64,000 bases of DNA, taken from Blastocystis hominis. Lineage: Eukaryota > Sar > Bigyra > Opalinata > Blastocystidae. Where the stretch lies: NCBI RefSeq assembly GCF_000151665.1, contig NW_013171831.1, positions 176,940 through 240,939 on the forward strand, given 5' to 3'. A model generated the notes under the pieces. It worked only from the letters and a program-made list of their open reading frames with translations, made no database searches and was not told the origin of the DNA. Position 1 is the stretch's first letter, and each line of letters begins with the position of its first letter. Made by a program: the position numbers and the translations under genes. Below are positions 38,481-50,000 of the stretch, piece by piece.

Positions 38481-41400
38481 ATGATATCCTTCTCGTCGAT
38501 AGGACCATGCCTATGCTGTTGCAAAGGAGACCCGACGTTCACTTGCGATTGTTGTAAGGTTGAAGTAAGTATGTTGCTTTTATTGGAATGGACAATTAAT
38601 ATTATGTTTTGTTTGCTGTTTTGTAAGATATTAAACTAGGCGAATAAATGGTGATTCAAATTCTCATCTTGGTTTAGTTGCATCTCAACTGCATGAAAAC
38701 CGAGCTTACTGATAGTAAATACTGTGAATTTTGTGAATCGAAAAGGAGAGGGAGAGTCCTGCCAACTTGCTGTTTATGTAATGGAATCTGCAATAAGCTG
38801 GGATTGATAAGTTCATATTTTTAATGGGTATTAATTTTAGAGCTAGATCAGGGTCGATATGTTCATATCGTTTGTATAAAGGCTCTAGCATCCTACCTTT
38901 ATCTAGATCAGGAAGACCCAATTATTAGTGAATGTATTAACACACGAAAGTCAAGTTCAGAGTTGTCAACAGATTTAGGACAAAGGAACCAGAAATCATA
39001 TATTTTTGAGTTTGTCCGATATTTTTGCATCAATAGTCATGGCGAGAATATTACTGTGCCTCTGCTTTTCTCTTTATTTGAAAGTTTTTTGCATCAATTT
39101 CCTGTCCCAAAACCATTTTCTGGAACGAAGGGATGCTGCTTTTGTGAGACTAAAGAGAATCTGCTGATAAAATGCCAACATCCCGGTTGTTCTGTGTACT
39201 GCCATCCTGCTTGCTATCTGGACCAGTCTAATGACCGCTTATTTCATTTTCATTCGAATGACTCCTCTGTGAGTCTTCTGTTTTTTTGCTCGAACCACGA
39301 GCAAGACGTTGCTCGATTGAATCAGGAACACTCCAGAAAGTGTTTGTGCGAGTCTTTATACCCGCTGCTTTCTGAGTGTCCACAAGACAACAAACAGTCT
39401 GTATCTTCAGAGTCTTCAACCCTTGAGGCAACGGGTCCCATCCAATCGTGTTCACATCAAATGAGCTTCTATCAGCTCTATTCACACATGGAGAATGCTG
39501 TGCAAGGCAAAGTGGAACTCTATCCATACCAGTATAGCTCCTTGCACTTTACCAAGCGGAAAATCGAGCGAATCTTATCAAAGCAAAACGTGATTATGTC
39601 TGGACGGAAAATGAGACTGCTGTGTGCTATCTGCGAAGCTCCCTTAGAGGCAGAAATTTACCCGCGATTGAAGAGTCGGGTATTAACATGTGAGCAGTGC
39701 GGGGTTCAAGTTCACGCCTTCTGTGAGATGTCAAACGACAAACATTGGAAATGCGCTCATTGTGAAAACCCCAAGGCAGTTTGCAAGTTTTGTGGGCGAA
39801 GCCGCCGTTTTCTGGCTCGAGTTCCTTTCGAAAATAGCTATATGACCTGCCATTATGGTTGTGCATTGATGAATGAGGATGATTTACCAAGAGATGATTC
39901 TCTTCTCTGTAATGTGTGTAGAAAAGGACGTTATGTCCTGAAGTGTAGCCATGATGGATGTTTAAAAGCCTCTCATGTTTACTGTACTCCGGGATTATAC
40001 TTTGTGACTCCATCTCATCATTTTCTTTATCTCTGTCATGAACATATTTTGGATGTTTTTTCTTACTTTAATGATTCTTTTTCCACGACAGAGTCTCCGT
40101 TATTTAAGCCCTTTTTCAATCTTCGTCACTGTTTTAGCTTGGGAACAACTCACATTTACAATAACACCAAAATTCACAACAAGCTGTACGACATTTTCTC
40201 TTCCTTGGGATTGTTGAATCCTGCGAATAAGAGGATTGAAGGAAAGAAGGAAACAGAAGAAAGCCAGAAAAAGATCGAGGCCAAGTTTCCTGCGGTAAAA
40301 GTGAAGAAGAAGGAATCGTTTGCTTGCTTCGTTGAACTTAATGGTAGGAAACTCCAATGCCAAGAAATTTGCAATATCTATGACACTCGATTTCTGTGGC
40401 GGTATGTGAAGAGCATATTTTGTGAAGTGAAAAAGAAGGAAATGGGGTGTCTGTTTCGAATGAATCCAAAGACTGTAGGGTTTATTGCTTATTAGATCTA
40501 TCTTATATAGCCACTCAAAATCACGATGAATAGTGGAGAAGTAATATCGCTTCCTCCTTTTTTCCAAGAAGAGAGTACACAATTCTCTGATGTTGATCCA
40601 TGTCTTGTGGTTCCCGTACCTTTTGGCCGTGATCCTCTTGATCCAATCGACGAAAGCCAGCACTATAACCTGCGGAATTATACCGACCCATTTGCTTATA
40701 CTGGTTATGATCCAGGACTTTTTCAACCGCTACATAGATCCTATCCTAGTTTGATCGATCAATCAGTTATCGATTGGTTTAAGAAGGAGCATATTTGCTG
40801 TAACAGTACCTTTCGATTCGCTACATGTGAAGATATCCCAACGCTTACGAAACTGAGTCATATCAACTCAAAGTATAATGAAGCAGGGTATTATAAGGAA
40901 CTGTTTTCTTTACGCAATCACTTTCTTTTGGTGGTAGAAAGAGAAGATTCCCAAGGAGAGCAAGTGATTGTGGGGATGGTACATTACTATTTTGCAGCGA
41001 TACAATCGAAAACGAAGGGTGGAATGAATGGGAGAGATGGTCAAGTGGTAGTTAAGAAAGAGCCGAATATGGAGGAGAAGGTAGTGTATATTTCAGAATT
41101 TCAACTGAATCAAAAAAAGAATACAAAACGGAAAATGAAGAGTTCGACTGTGGAAAGCGAGCCTGAAACTTCCAAGGTTTTATTTTCTCTTTTAAGTGAG
41201 CATGGCAGAAGAGCTGGAATGAAATGGGTTCTTGTAGACAGTAATTATAGTGCTGTACCCTATTTCCAACAAATTCGTGGCATGAAGGTGATCAAAAGGA
41301 AAGATAAAGGAAAGTATTCAATGCAACTATCCATCCTTCGCTTTGACTACAAACTAAATACAAATATACCTGCAAATAGAGGAACTATAAATCCTACCGA

Positions 41401-44400
41401 AGATGCAAGTGTTCTGAAAGATGGAGAGTTACCGAAATGTAAAAGCAAGTCTTTTCGTGATAGAAATGGTAGATTTATCAAAGCGAAGGAGAGTAAGGCG
41501 GAAGAAACGAGTGGTTGTTCAAGTCAGATTGAAAGTAATCCTGGAACTGATACAGGAGCTGGAGCTGGAGCTGGAGCTGGAGCTGGAGCTGGAGCTGGAG
41601 CTGGAGCTGGAGCTGGAGCTGGAACTGGAGCTGGAACTGGAACTGGAGCCGGAACTGGAGCCGGAACTGGAGTCGGAACTGGAATCAAAACCAGGAGCAA
41701 AACCAGGAGCAGAAATGAAAAGACACGTAGATTTCAAAGGATTATCCATTATTTTTAGGGTCGTCCAAACCAATTCGTATCTATTCTACATTGAAAGGAT
41801 GCCCAAAAAAGAAGAAATCTGCGAACCCCGTATTACACTTGAGATTTGATAAATCAGGACAATTGCTTTTTTCTAAGGTAGAAGCAAGGTCTTCCGATGT
41901 CCAGCATCTCAACTCTGAAATAGACGACTATATTCAACAGGTTCAGTTTAAATTGCATAATCCTGATTATGTCGTTGACAATCGTACCAAATCTCAAGTA
42001 GAAGATACTTGGCTATTCGGCGAGAAGTACCTTGTAAATGATCCGCTAATAATCAATTTTCTAAGGACTGATCATGGAATAGAGCGAGACAATGTGTTGA
42101 AAGAACTGGTGTTTTGTATTAGGGATCTCATGTGTGTAATGAAAGAAAACGAAGCTATTCTTAATTCTATCAAAGATGACGTAGTGGTTGTGAAGACTCG
42201 ATGATTTTTAGGCGATTAAGACGTTTACAGAAATGAGCGACTTCAATAAATACAAGGGTACTGTGATATCTCTTTATCGGAAATATCTGGAAGAGCATCA
42301 TGAGGCAGATAAATCAGGCCAGGTTTGTAGTGTCTGCAACAAGTGCATATTGGACAAGTGCGTGGAGTGCAAAGGGTGTCATTGTAAGACACACGCTGTC
42401 TGCTACAACCTCAAACGACACCCAGAAAAAGTATGGTATTGCATCGTCTGTGAAGATATTCTGCGATATTGCATGAACGTGCCGGATTATGACAAGTTTG
42501 AAGAAGAACAAATCGATCGAGTAGAGCCTGAAATAATGGCGAATCGAAACGAGATCTTCTGCTGCATCTGCGGATACAGCGAGGGAGCAATGATCCGAAC
42601 TGTTCTCAACGGTGTGTATTGCCATTTATCTTGTGTTTCGTGGTGTGAAGAGGTCCAACTTTCCAATACGAAAGGTGCAGTGGACCAATCTCTGTTCCAG
42701 AAGTATTATGCAAGTCCGCAGAATTTGATTCCCATTTGCAACCCATTCTATTTGAATCCGAAGCGAATGGAAGGAATATGCTCCATTTGCCATAGGCAAG
42801 GAGGTGTTGTTTGGTGTTCTTATCCTGAATGTTCACATTGTTGCCATGTTTTTTGTGGATATAAAGGTGGTTGGAAGTTTTATAGCTCCTCTCTGCCAAA
42901 GTGGCATGACCATGAAGGCTGCCCTCCCTTTTTGTCGACGAAGCGAGAGATTTTTTGTAGTGAACACACTCCGTTTGCCTTATTTCGATCATCGAATCCT
43001 ATCGAGGCATATGATAATAATCATGAGTCATCTCAACCATCTTCCTTTGGTGATAAGTCTGATTTGGACACTTCACCTAGTTTGTCGATTTGCGACGCAA
43101 ATATTGCTTTGGTTCAATCCAATCCTTGTGATTCGCTGCACTATTGTGATATTTGTCAAGCAAAGTGGAGAGATCTGACATGCCTTTCGTGGTCTTTATC
43201 TCTTTTTAAGATTCCACGCTTCTTTCGGAATATCCCTTTAGCCAATGCCATAATTGAAAAAGGAAGGAAGGAAAAAAAGAAAGGAATCAAAAAAGAATTG
43301 TTAAGCTGTGTTAATTACTTGTCGAACTTTGACAAGGCCTTGGACTCTGGAGTTTGGAAGATCGAGAAAAGGAATGTCATCAAAAATATCATTCTCGATC
43401 CAAAGTCGAATTCTTCTTCTTCTTCTTCTTCTTCTTCTTCCAAAAAAGGTACCTCGATTGGAAGTGTAAAACGATCCGATGTTTCTCTTAGCAGTTCTCC
43501 AAAGAAAGTGAAAGTCGAGAGTAAAGAGCAGACAACGCAGAAAGGATCCAATTCTACCAAACCTCGAAAAGCTTTATCCTCGCAGTGTAATCGTTGTTGC
43601 ATTCTTCAGGAACCGAATCGTTGCTTACGGCAGCATTTCCATTTCTGTCCTCAAATCGAAACACCTGATCTCTCTGTGACGTTGAAAGGCTCGCTTCAGG
43701 AACGCGCTTTGAAGGCAAGGCTAACTGATTTGATCTCATCCGTGAAGTTTTTTTCTCTTTTTGGAAAATATCCGTACAAGGACATGCTCTCTTCCGACCA
43801 AGCCTTCCATAAATACATCCACTTCTACCATAGAGGCGTAAACAAGCAAATCTATGAGCGTTACAAGAGAGGCAATTATAATCTGAATGGCATTCTCGAC
43901 GCTTCAAACGAAGATTTGGTTTTATTGGAGCAAATGCTGGTCGATCTCAGTGATAACTGCAAGTCTCTTAATACGATGATATTTGTTTTGCGTTGCTTAT
44001 TTGTATCTACGTTTTACTCGATCTATCCTCCTCACTTGTGCTCGATGCGAATGGCAAAGGAAAAGTCAACTTATTCACGAAACTTGGTTGTGGAGACGAA
44101 CCATCTGGCTAGTATTTGTGGGATTCTGTTTGATCTTGTTTTGGAATTCAACAATTTGCTATCCTACTACAAAGATGGCAAGAAATATAAGCAGCTAAGG
44201 AGTTCTCCCGATTCTCGTCTGCAGTGCATTTGTTTGTGCGAACCGTGCGACGACTCACTCCGGTTAGTTTGTGATTCGTGCCACGTCGGTTATCACGCAG
44301 AATGTCTTGGTCTCCGACAAACGGGTTATCCTGAAATTCTCCAGACCAAGTTTTGTGGATATTGGTATTTGAAGCAGGGATTCTTGTGTCCCCGGTGTTG

Positions 44401-44530
44401 TGTGGGAGAGATTTACGAAATGAACCGGTTTGAAAAAGGTTCAGTTCAGATCAAGGAGAAATTTCTAAAGAGTTGTAAAATGTCTTATTCTAAAAAAAAA
44501 AGGAACGAAACTAACAATAGTTTGATTTGA
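38481..44530 (+). CDS. Giant multi-PHD / GNAT chromatin protein
   Basis: I read one gene of about 1935 aa. Exon 1 (38481-38564) holds CLCCCKGDPTFTCDCCKVE; a 113-nt intron; then LHLNCMKTELTDSKYC; a 31-nt intron completes an extended PHD (CCLCNGICNK..DQGRYVHIVC). More PHD/ePHD units follow (GCCFCETKENLLIKC, LCAICEAPLEAEI, VCKFCGRSRRFLARV). An intron of 36 nt (about 40473-40508) runs in frame to a GNAT-like fold (FRFATCEDIPTLTKLSHINS, HFLLVVERE, VIVGMVHYYF, WVLVDSNYSAVPYFQQIRG), a Gly-Ala repeat, an intron near 41727-41757, KPIRIYSTLKGCPKKKK, an intron near 42182-42212, then VCNKCILDKCVECKGCHC, an ePHD (EIFCCICGYS, GICSICHRQG), and a final PHD (CLCEPCDDSLRLVCDSC). It would read histone marks and acetylate or bind acetyl-CoA. 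The Q/RxxGxG/A motif of GNATs is not seen. Confidence 0.72.
41555..41684 (+). repeat. (GGAGCT)n hexanucleotide repeat
   Basis: About 20 units of GGAGCT drifting to GGAACT at the right; encodes alternating Gly-Ala then Gly-Thr between the GNAT and PHD parts. Confidence 0.95.
43411..43440 (+). repeat. (TTC)n poly-Ser tract
   Basis: TTCTTCTTC run in the PHD/GNAT gene giving ten Ser codons. Confidence 0.85.
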
Positions 44531-44623
44531 TTTGGGGTTCTTTTTGTGAAAACAAAGTCTTTCTCTTTAGCAAAAAGGTGAATATTATTGGAGTTTTGTT
44601 TCTTACCATTCTTTTGCTGTAGA

Positions 44624-46563
44624 ATGATAGAGAATAAGTACAAAGCCCTTGTTCTTGACTCTAACGCGTTTATTAACCACGCCTCCATTATTGGAGCAGC
44701 AGAGGTAGATCGAGGTTGTTTGCCTTGACGTCTAGGAATATTACACCATCGAACAAGTCTTCCGTGAGGTTCGTGACAAAAGTTCCAGAAAGGTTCTAGA
44801 ACAGTTTCCGTTTGAGATTAAGGTCCGTTCTCCTAGTAAGGAGGCAATCGATATAGGTGGGTTATAAGAAACGTATTTTAACGTCCAGTATCAAAGTTTT
44901 CACGAGCGACAGGTGATTTCACTCAATTGGCCCAAACAGATTTGTTGCTGATTGCGTTGGTATATGATCTGCAAAAAGAGATAGGTGGAATCGAAGAGAT
45001 TAACTTAACTCCTATAATTCGTGTATTTTTCTCTCTTTTATTTTTATTTATATTTAGCGCGATGATATTATCGATGTGAATGAAAAGCGTATTGTTGGAG
45101 TCAATGTTTTGGAACAGCCTTGCAAATTCTTTGCAACTCCCGAAAAGTGTCGCAACGGCCGCAACTGCTTCTACCGTCATTCTGGGGATCTTGAACGTCC
45201 TCGCCCTGCTCCAGCTCCCGCTGTTCCCAAGATGGTATCTCCTGCCATGGAAGAAAAGAAAGACGCTACTGCAACTGAAGAAACGCCCAGCAAGCCGCGC
45301 GTAGTGAAGGGGTGGAATATCAAGAAGCCGAGCGAATCGATCTTCGCGAACGACGATCGATTCCCGACGCTGGGATCGCACAAGAGCGAGGAAAAGCACC
45401 AGGAGGATCGCGAGATTTTGACCGTGTGCGCTACTCCCGAGTTCAAAGCGCGCTTTGCCAGCAAGGAGGAGAAGAAGGAATCGGAGACTATGCCTGTGGA
45501 GACTATCGAAGAAAAAGAAGAAGAGTCGAATGAATCTGCAGAGGCAAGCAAATGTGAGGAGGGCAATTTGCAATCCGAGTCGGAACCTGCATCGGAACCC
45601 GAGTCGGAACCCGAGTCGGAACCCGAGTCGGAACCCGAATCAGAACCTGAGTCGGAAGACTTGGAATCTTCTTCTGCCAACCCTGAAAGCAATTCAACCC
45701 TTGGCCCCGATCCCAACATCGAAAACACGTCCGAGGTGGCTCGGCCCACGACGCAGGGCAGTCACATCTTCACGAGTGGCACCACGCTGGCGAGCACAGT
45801 GCACCCTGCGGACGAAGAGGACGAAGAGGACGATAATGAATGGATCTCCAGCGAAACCCTTGGCTCGTTCGATCATGGCCATATCTCCCGCAAGGAAGAA
45901 ACGAACAACTCGATCGACCGCAGTCGCTACGCTGCGTGCTGCACCAGCGATTACGCCATGCAGAACGTTCTGCTCCAGATGAGGCTGCAGGTAATATCGT
46001 ATGACAACAAGCTCATCACTCGGCTGAAGTCGTGGACGCGACGATGCCGAGATTGCTTCAGGTAGGAAGCGAGTAGCATCGTTCATCGTAGTGTCTGCAA
46101 CGACGAGACGCGCCTGTTCTGTCCGGACTGCGGCCATCCATCGCTGGCCAAAGTATCGGTTTACACAATGCGAGGCATGGTGCGAATCGGATACCCGCTC
46201 CAATCGAAAAGTCTGCGCGGAACCATCGTAGGAATGGAGTGAGGTTGGAACGTGTAGTACTCGATTGGGAAGAACGATGATCTGCTGTTGTGCGAGGATC
46301 AGTTGAAGATGGGGAAGTGGAAACAGCGGTTAATCAAAATGAGACGAGCCAAGAAGGAAGGATGCATTTTTGGGGATGTAGGTGCAGAGAGTCTGGGTCT
46401 AGAGTCTGGAAAGACAACCGATCAGGAGTTGCTTGTACTTGTTGGGCGAGGAAGTGATGCATAGCAGCAAATCGTTGTGGGATATGGAAGAAAGAATCCG
46501 AATGCGATGAAGGGACGGGAAAAGAGAGGAAAGAAGAAGCATAAGAAGTTCAGCCGCTATTAA
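44624..46563 (+). CDS. NOB1: NOB1 endonuclease with embedded CCCH finger
   Basis: About 570 aa (human about 412). PIN domain start MIENKYKALVLDSNAFINHA (catalytic Asp), EQVFREVRD (Glu), LAQTDLLLIALVYDL (Asp). Four introns follow the host rule. Between PIN and zinc ribbon is an insertion with a CCCH finger (CKFFATPEKCRNGRNCFYRH) and an acidic repeat SEPE. The end has the NOB1 signature CTSDYAMQNVLLQM and zinc ribbon RCRDC...FCPDCGHPSL, then KKHKKFSRY. NOB1 cleaves 20S pre-rRNA at site D to make the 18S 3' end. An intron near 46062-46091 splits the zinc ribbon. TAA 46561-46563; a weak TGTTTATG follows at 46579. Confidence 0.92.
45586..45657 (+). repeat. 12-bp repeat encoding SEPE
   Basis: About six copies of GAGTCGGAACCC in the NOB1 acidic insert. 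Confidence 0.9.
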
Positions 46564-46623
46564 TGGTGATTTAGTAATCTGTTTATGAAACAAACAAGAA
46601 GGAAATACACACACTATTTTTCA

Positions 46624-46864
46624 ATGGAGATCGAGACACCGGAGACGCCTTGTGACCAAGAAGTACAGACTCTTCAAAGGTGTAATAGCATAATTTCATC
46701 AATAAACTCAAATCTGTCTGCAACTTTGGCGAACCTGGATCATTTATCGGAATCAATATCACAGTATGTTTAGGCCTTAATATTCAAACGATAGGTCAAC
46801 TCAAATACTGAGTCAGTGGAGAGAGTTATGGGAAAAGATTCAAAATCAAGAATCGGATAGTTGA
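46624..46864 (+). CDS. DAD1-like small kinetochore (DASH complex) protein
   Basis: Two exons, 69 aa, with an intron of 31 nt (about 46763-46793). MEIETPETPCDQEVQTLQ is followed by a single helix CNSIISSINSNLSATLANLD, HLSESISQ, then STQILSQWRELWEKIQ. The spacing N...IN..L...L..L......S......W..L follows fungal Dad1, a subunit of the ring-forming DASH complex at kinetochore microtubules. A Met 13 codons upstream (46585) is in frame; 46624 was chosen because it is closer in length. TGA 46862-46864; TGTTTGTT at 46904-46911. For so short a coil the family call is uncertain. Confidence 0.5.
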
Positions 46865-46903
46865 TAATGTATTTAGTAAGAAAATTAAAATTACTACCCT
46901 AAT

Positions 46904-46911
46904 TGTTTGTT
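46904..46911 (+). terminator. TGTTTGTT 3'-end motif
   Basis: Exact motif 39 nt after the small DAD1-like gene. Confidence 0.5.
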
Positions 46912-47075
46912 AATACCGAAGATTTGTTTTTTCCTTGCGTCGCTAATTTCCATCGAATATCTAATTGTAGTTACACAATAATAATCCATCTGAATTGATA
47001 TTCATCAGAATCTCGATTTCCGCACTTCCTAAAGTCGAGCCGATTTTGAGAATCTGCTCAAATCACAGAATAAGA

Positions 47076-50000
47076 ATGTATTTTTTATATGATGAGTTGC
47101 AACGAGCAACAGGAGCGAAGCTATGCTGTCGTGCTCATTTTTGTAACGAAACAGATGAAAACATCGTGGTTTGTTCCTCAGACACGATGATTGTGTATCA
47201 GATAGTTCATTACAAAGAAAATGTTTCGAATGAGAGCGGAAATGAGACAACGGCGTACAAGTTGCGACTTATTGCGGAATATCCGCTTTCTGGAGAAGTT
47301 CTTTGCATAGCCCCAATCCCAATGAACATCGTATTTCCAACGACTGACTCTTCGAAGCGGGACGCGTTAATCATGAGTTTTAAGGGGAATTATATGTCGA
47401 TCGTTTCTTATGATAACTATGATTCCTCCATCCAAACGGTTGAGCGCTATGATCTCAATCGAGAGGCTGTGATTGGAAAGAACAGTAGTGTTTTAAAAAT
47501 TGACTGTGACTTTAGAAAAAGGGGAGTACGTAGAGTTTGGAGACAACGGCTATGTTCTGAACCAAGGGTTAATTCGTGTCGACCCTTCCTATCAGTGCTT
47601 TAGCATTCTCTTAAACCGCTTTACCTTTATCATCGTTCCTCTCACTGTGAAGGGTCTTGGAGACCCCTTCCCTTTGTATAAGGAACCGTTGGGAATCGAA
47701 GGTGAAATTAAGGACTATTGCTTTCTGTCAAACTGCATTATTCCAACAATTGCGATTCTAAACGTGGCGTTCTGATTGCTTCTTCATTTGTAGGAGAGTT
47801 CTCCCACCTGGGCAGGTACTGCAGGATACAATGGCAGCAACACTTCGCTGTTTGTTGTGAGCGTGGCGCCTCTTGCCAACCCTACTACTGATACATCGTC
47901 AGTAAACCCTGCTCAAGTGATCTTCCATTACTATGGTCTTCCCTACGATTGTTCGAGCATCCAAGCGTGCGACATTGCGAGCGAATGCTTTGTGATTCTG
48001 TCGAATCATCTGATCTTTGTACACACTTCTCTGGGATTCTACATCCTTGTTCTCACGGAGTTTGGGTCTCAGTTTGTGGCGGAGCGAGCAGCCGCCTATC
48101 CGGAGAGCATCTACGCGAAAAAGAACAACATAATCCCCTATTCGATCAATATTATTTTGGAGAACTGCGTAATGAAAGTGACTGGGTCGAGCGTGTATCT
48201 AGCCCATACAGCAGGACCGCTTTTTCGAATGGAGATAGCGGTCAAGAACGATGAAGTCACCTCTCTGAGCATATCGAGCGTAGCAATTCTTCCAACAGTG
48301 ATCACTTGCATGTCACTCATTCCATACAACGGTCGTGATCTTTTGTTTATCGGCTCTCAATCTTCCTGCAGTCTTCTTTACGATATTACAGGGCGATCTG
48401 TTACTGATACCCTGTTGGACCAATCGTCTGCCCAGTGTCTGCAGCGGATTACGCACCCCGAAGACACTTGCTTGGTCTATGCGCATGGCTTCGCTCATCC
48501 TTTGATGCCTAATTTAACCGGTCGTAACTTAATCGTTTCTGCCCGCACGACAGATACCTGCGTCTTAAACCCCTTCTCCTTATCGAAATCGCAGGCTCTG
48601 CAATATAATCTAGTTCGGTCCTTGCATTGGAAGAGCCAGTTTGACAGCATGGTGGTGTTGAGTAGCACGACGAGCACTGTTCTTTATTCCATCAAGGGAA
48701 CGCTTATCTCGATCATCCCTGCGGAGGAAAGTCCTATTCTGCTGAATACACACACTGTCGATGTGGCAGTTCTCCCCGCTTCGCTGTGGGGTGGAAGTGA
48801 AGATAAAGATGTGATCGTGCAGGTGTATGATACTGGCGTGCGAGTCAGTGACGAATCGAACGTGATTTGTGATATTAAGCAAGTGTCGAAAGTGAGGTAG
48901 GATTGTGAGGGAGTTGGGATGATATGAAGTCGTTGCGTGATTGACAAAAAGGGAGTCTTGCTGTATAATGCAAACCATGAGTGGGTGGTTATCAAGCCTT
49001 CTTTGACAGCGCCTTTCTATCAGCAGAGTTCGATTGCTTGCGATCAAGTACGTTCGTGTTTTTTTGCTTTTCAGATGTAGAGTAACCGAGTAACAGCGTT
49101 TTGCTTATATCACGGAGATTCGTTTGAAATGAAATCGAATGCTCCGAACTTTGATTTCTCTCTCAAGACGGATGACATTCAATATGCATCCTCCAATATG
49201 GAGGCTGTAGAGCATCAGCAAATGGACTTTACGCTCGCAGACAACGACGAGGAAATCTTTGGATCGGTTTCATCAGCTCCATTTGCTAATGTTGCTGCCA
49301 CTGTAACTCCTAATGCTGCTGACTCATCGATGGAAATGGAGGTGGAAGACGAGGACGATCATGCGATGCTGTTTGTTAGCTATCGTGATGGAAGTATTGC
49401 CTGCTTGAATTGGCCGGATCTAACGCCCTTATTTGTCTATCCCCAAATCTACTTAGAGAACTCGGTATTGAAGCCATTCGACTCCGGCTACCAACAAGGC
49501 CGTTCAAAGTACTGTGTTGATGTCCAAGTGATGCAAGTGGGTCCTGTTTCGATAAAGGAAATGCAGCGATTCGTTCTTGCTGTATTGTTTAGGAATTACT
49601 CTCGATTGTAGTGCGTGCTAGACGACGGAAGAGTGCTTGTCTACCAGCAAATCCATCCGCGATCGACTTCCCTCATGCGAGTTTATGCAGGATTGCAAGT
49701 CACCGTATCCCATCCTGAGCTCTCTCTGTTCCCAATTCACAATGCTCACGGGTATATGGGTATTTTGTTGTCTGCAGATCCCAATTTGTTTATCACAGCA
49801 ATCCGTGGATATGCGAAGGCTATTCATTTGGTAGTTTTTTTTGCAAATGAATTAACCGATAGAAGAGCAAGGACCAAGACATCCGAGCTGCAGACTCTTT
49901 TCAGATGAATGAAACCCAGGATTGTATTATTGCCGTTACTTCGTCTCCTGGAAATATCAGCTTTAACATCATGGAGCTGCCCTTGTTCCCGCAAGTAATG

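Noticed and set aside
41519-41773. Minus-strand poly-Ser frame
   Set aside because: Antisense reading of the GGAGCT repeat.
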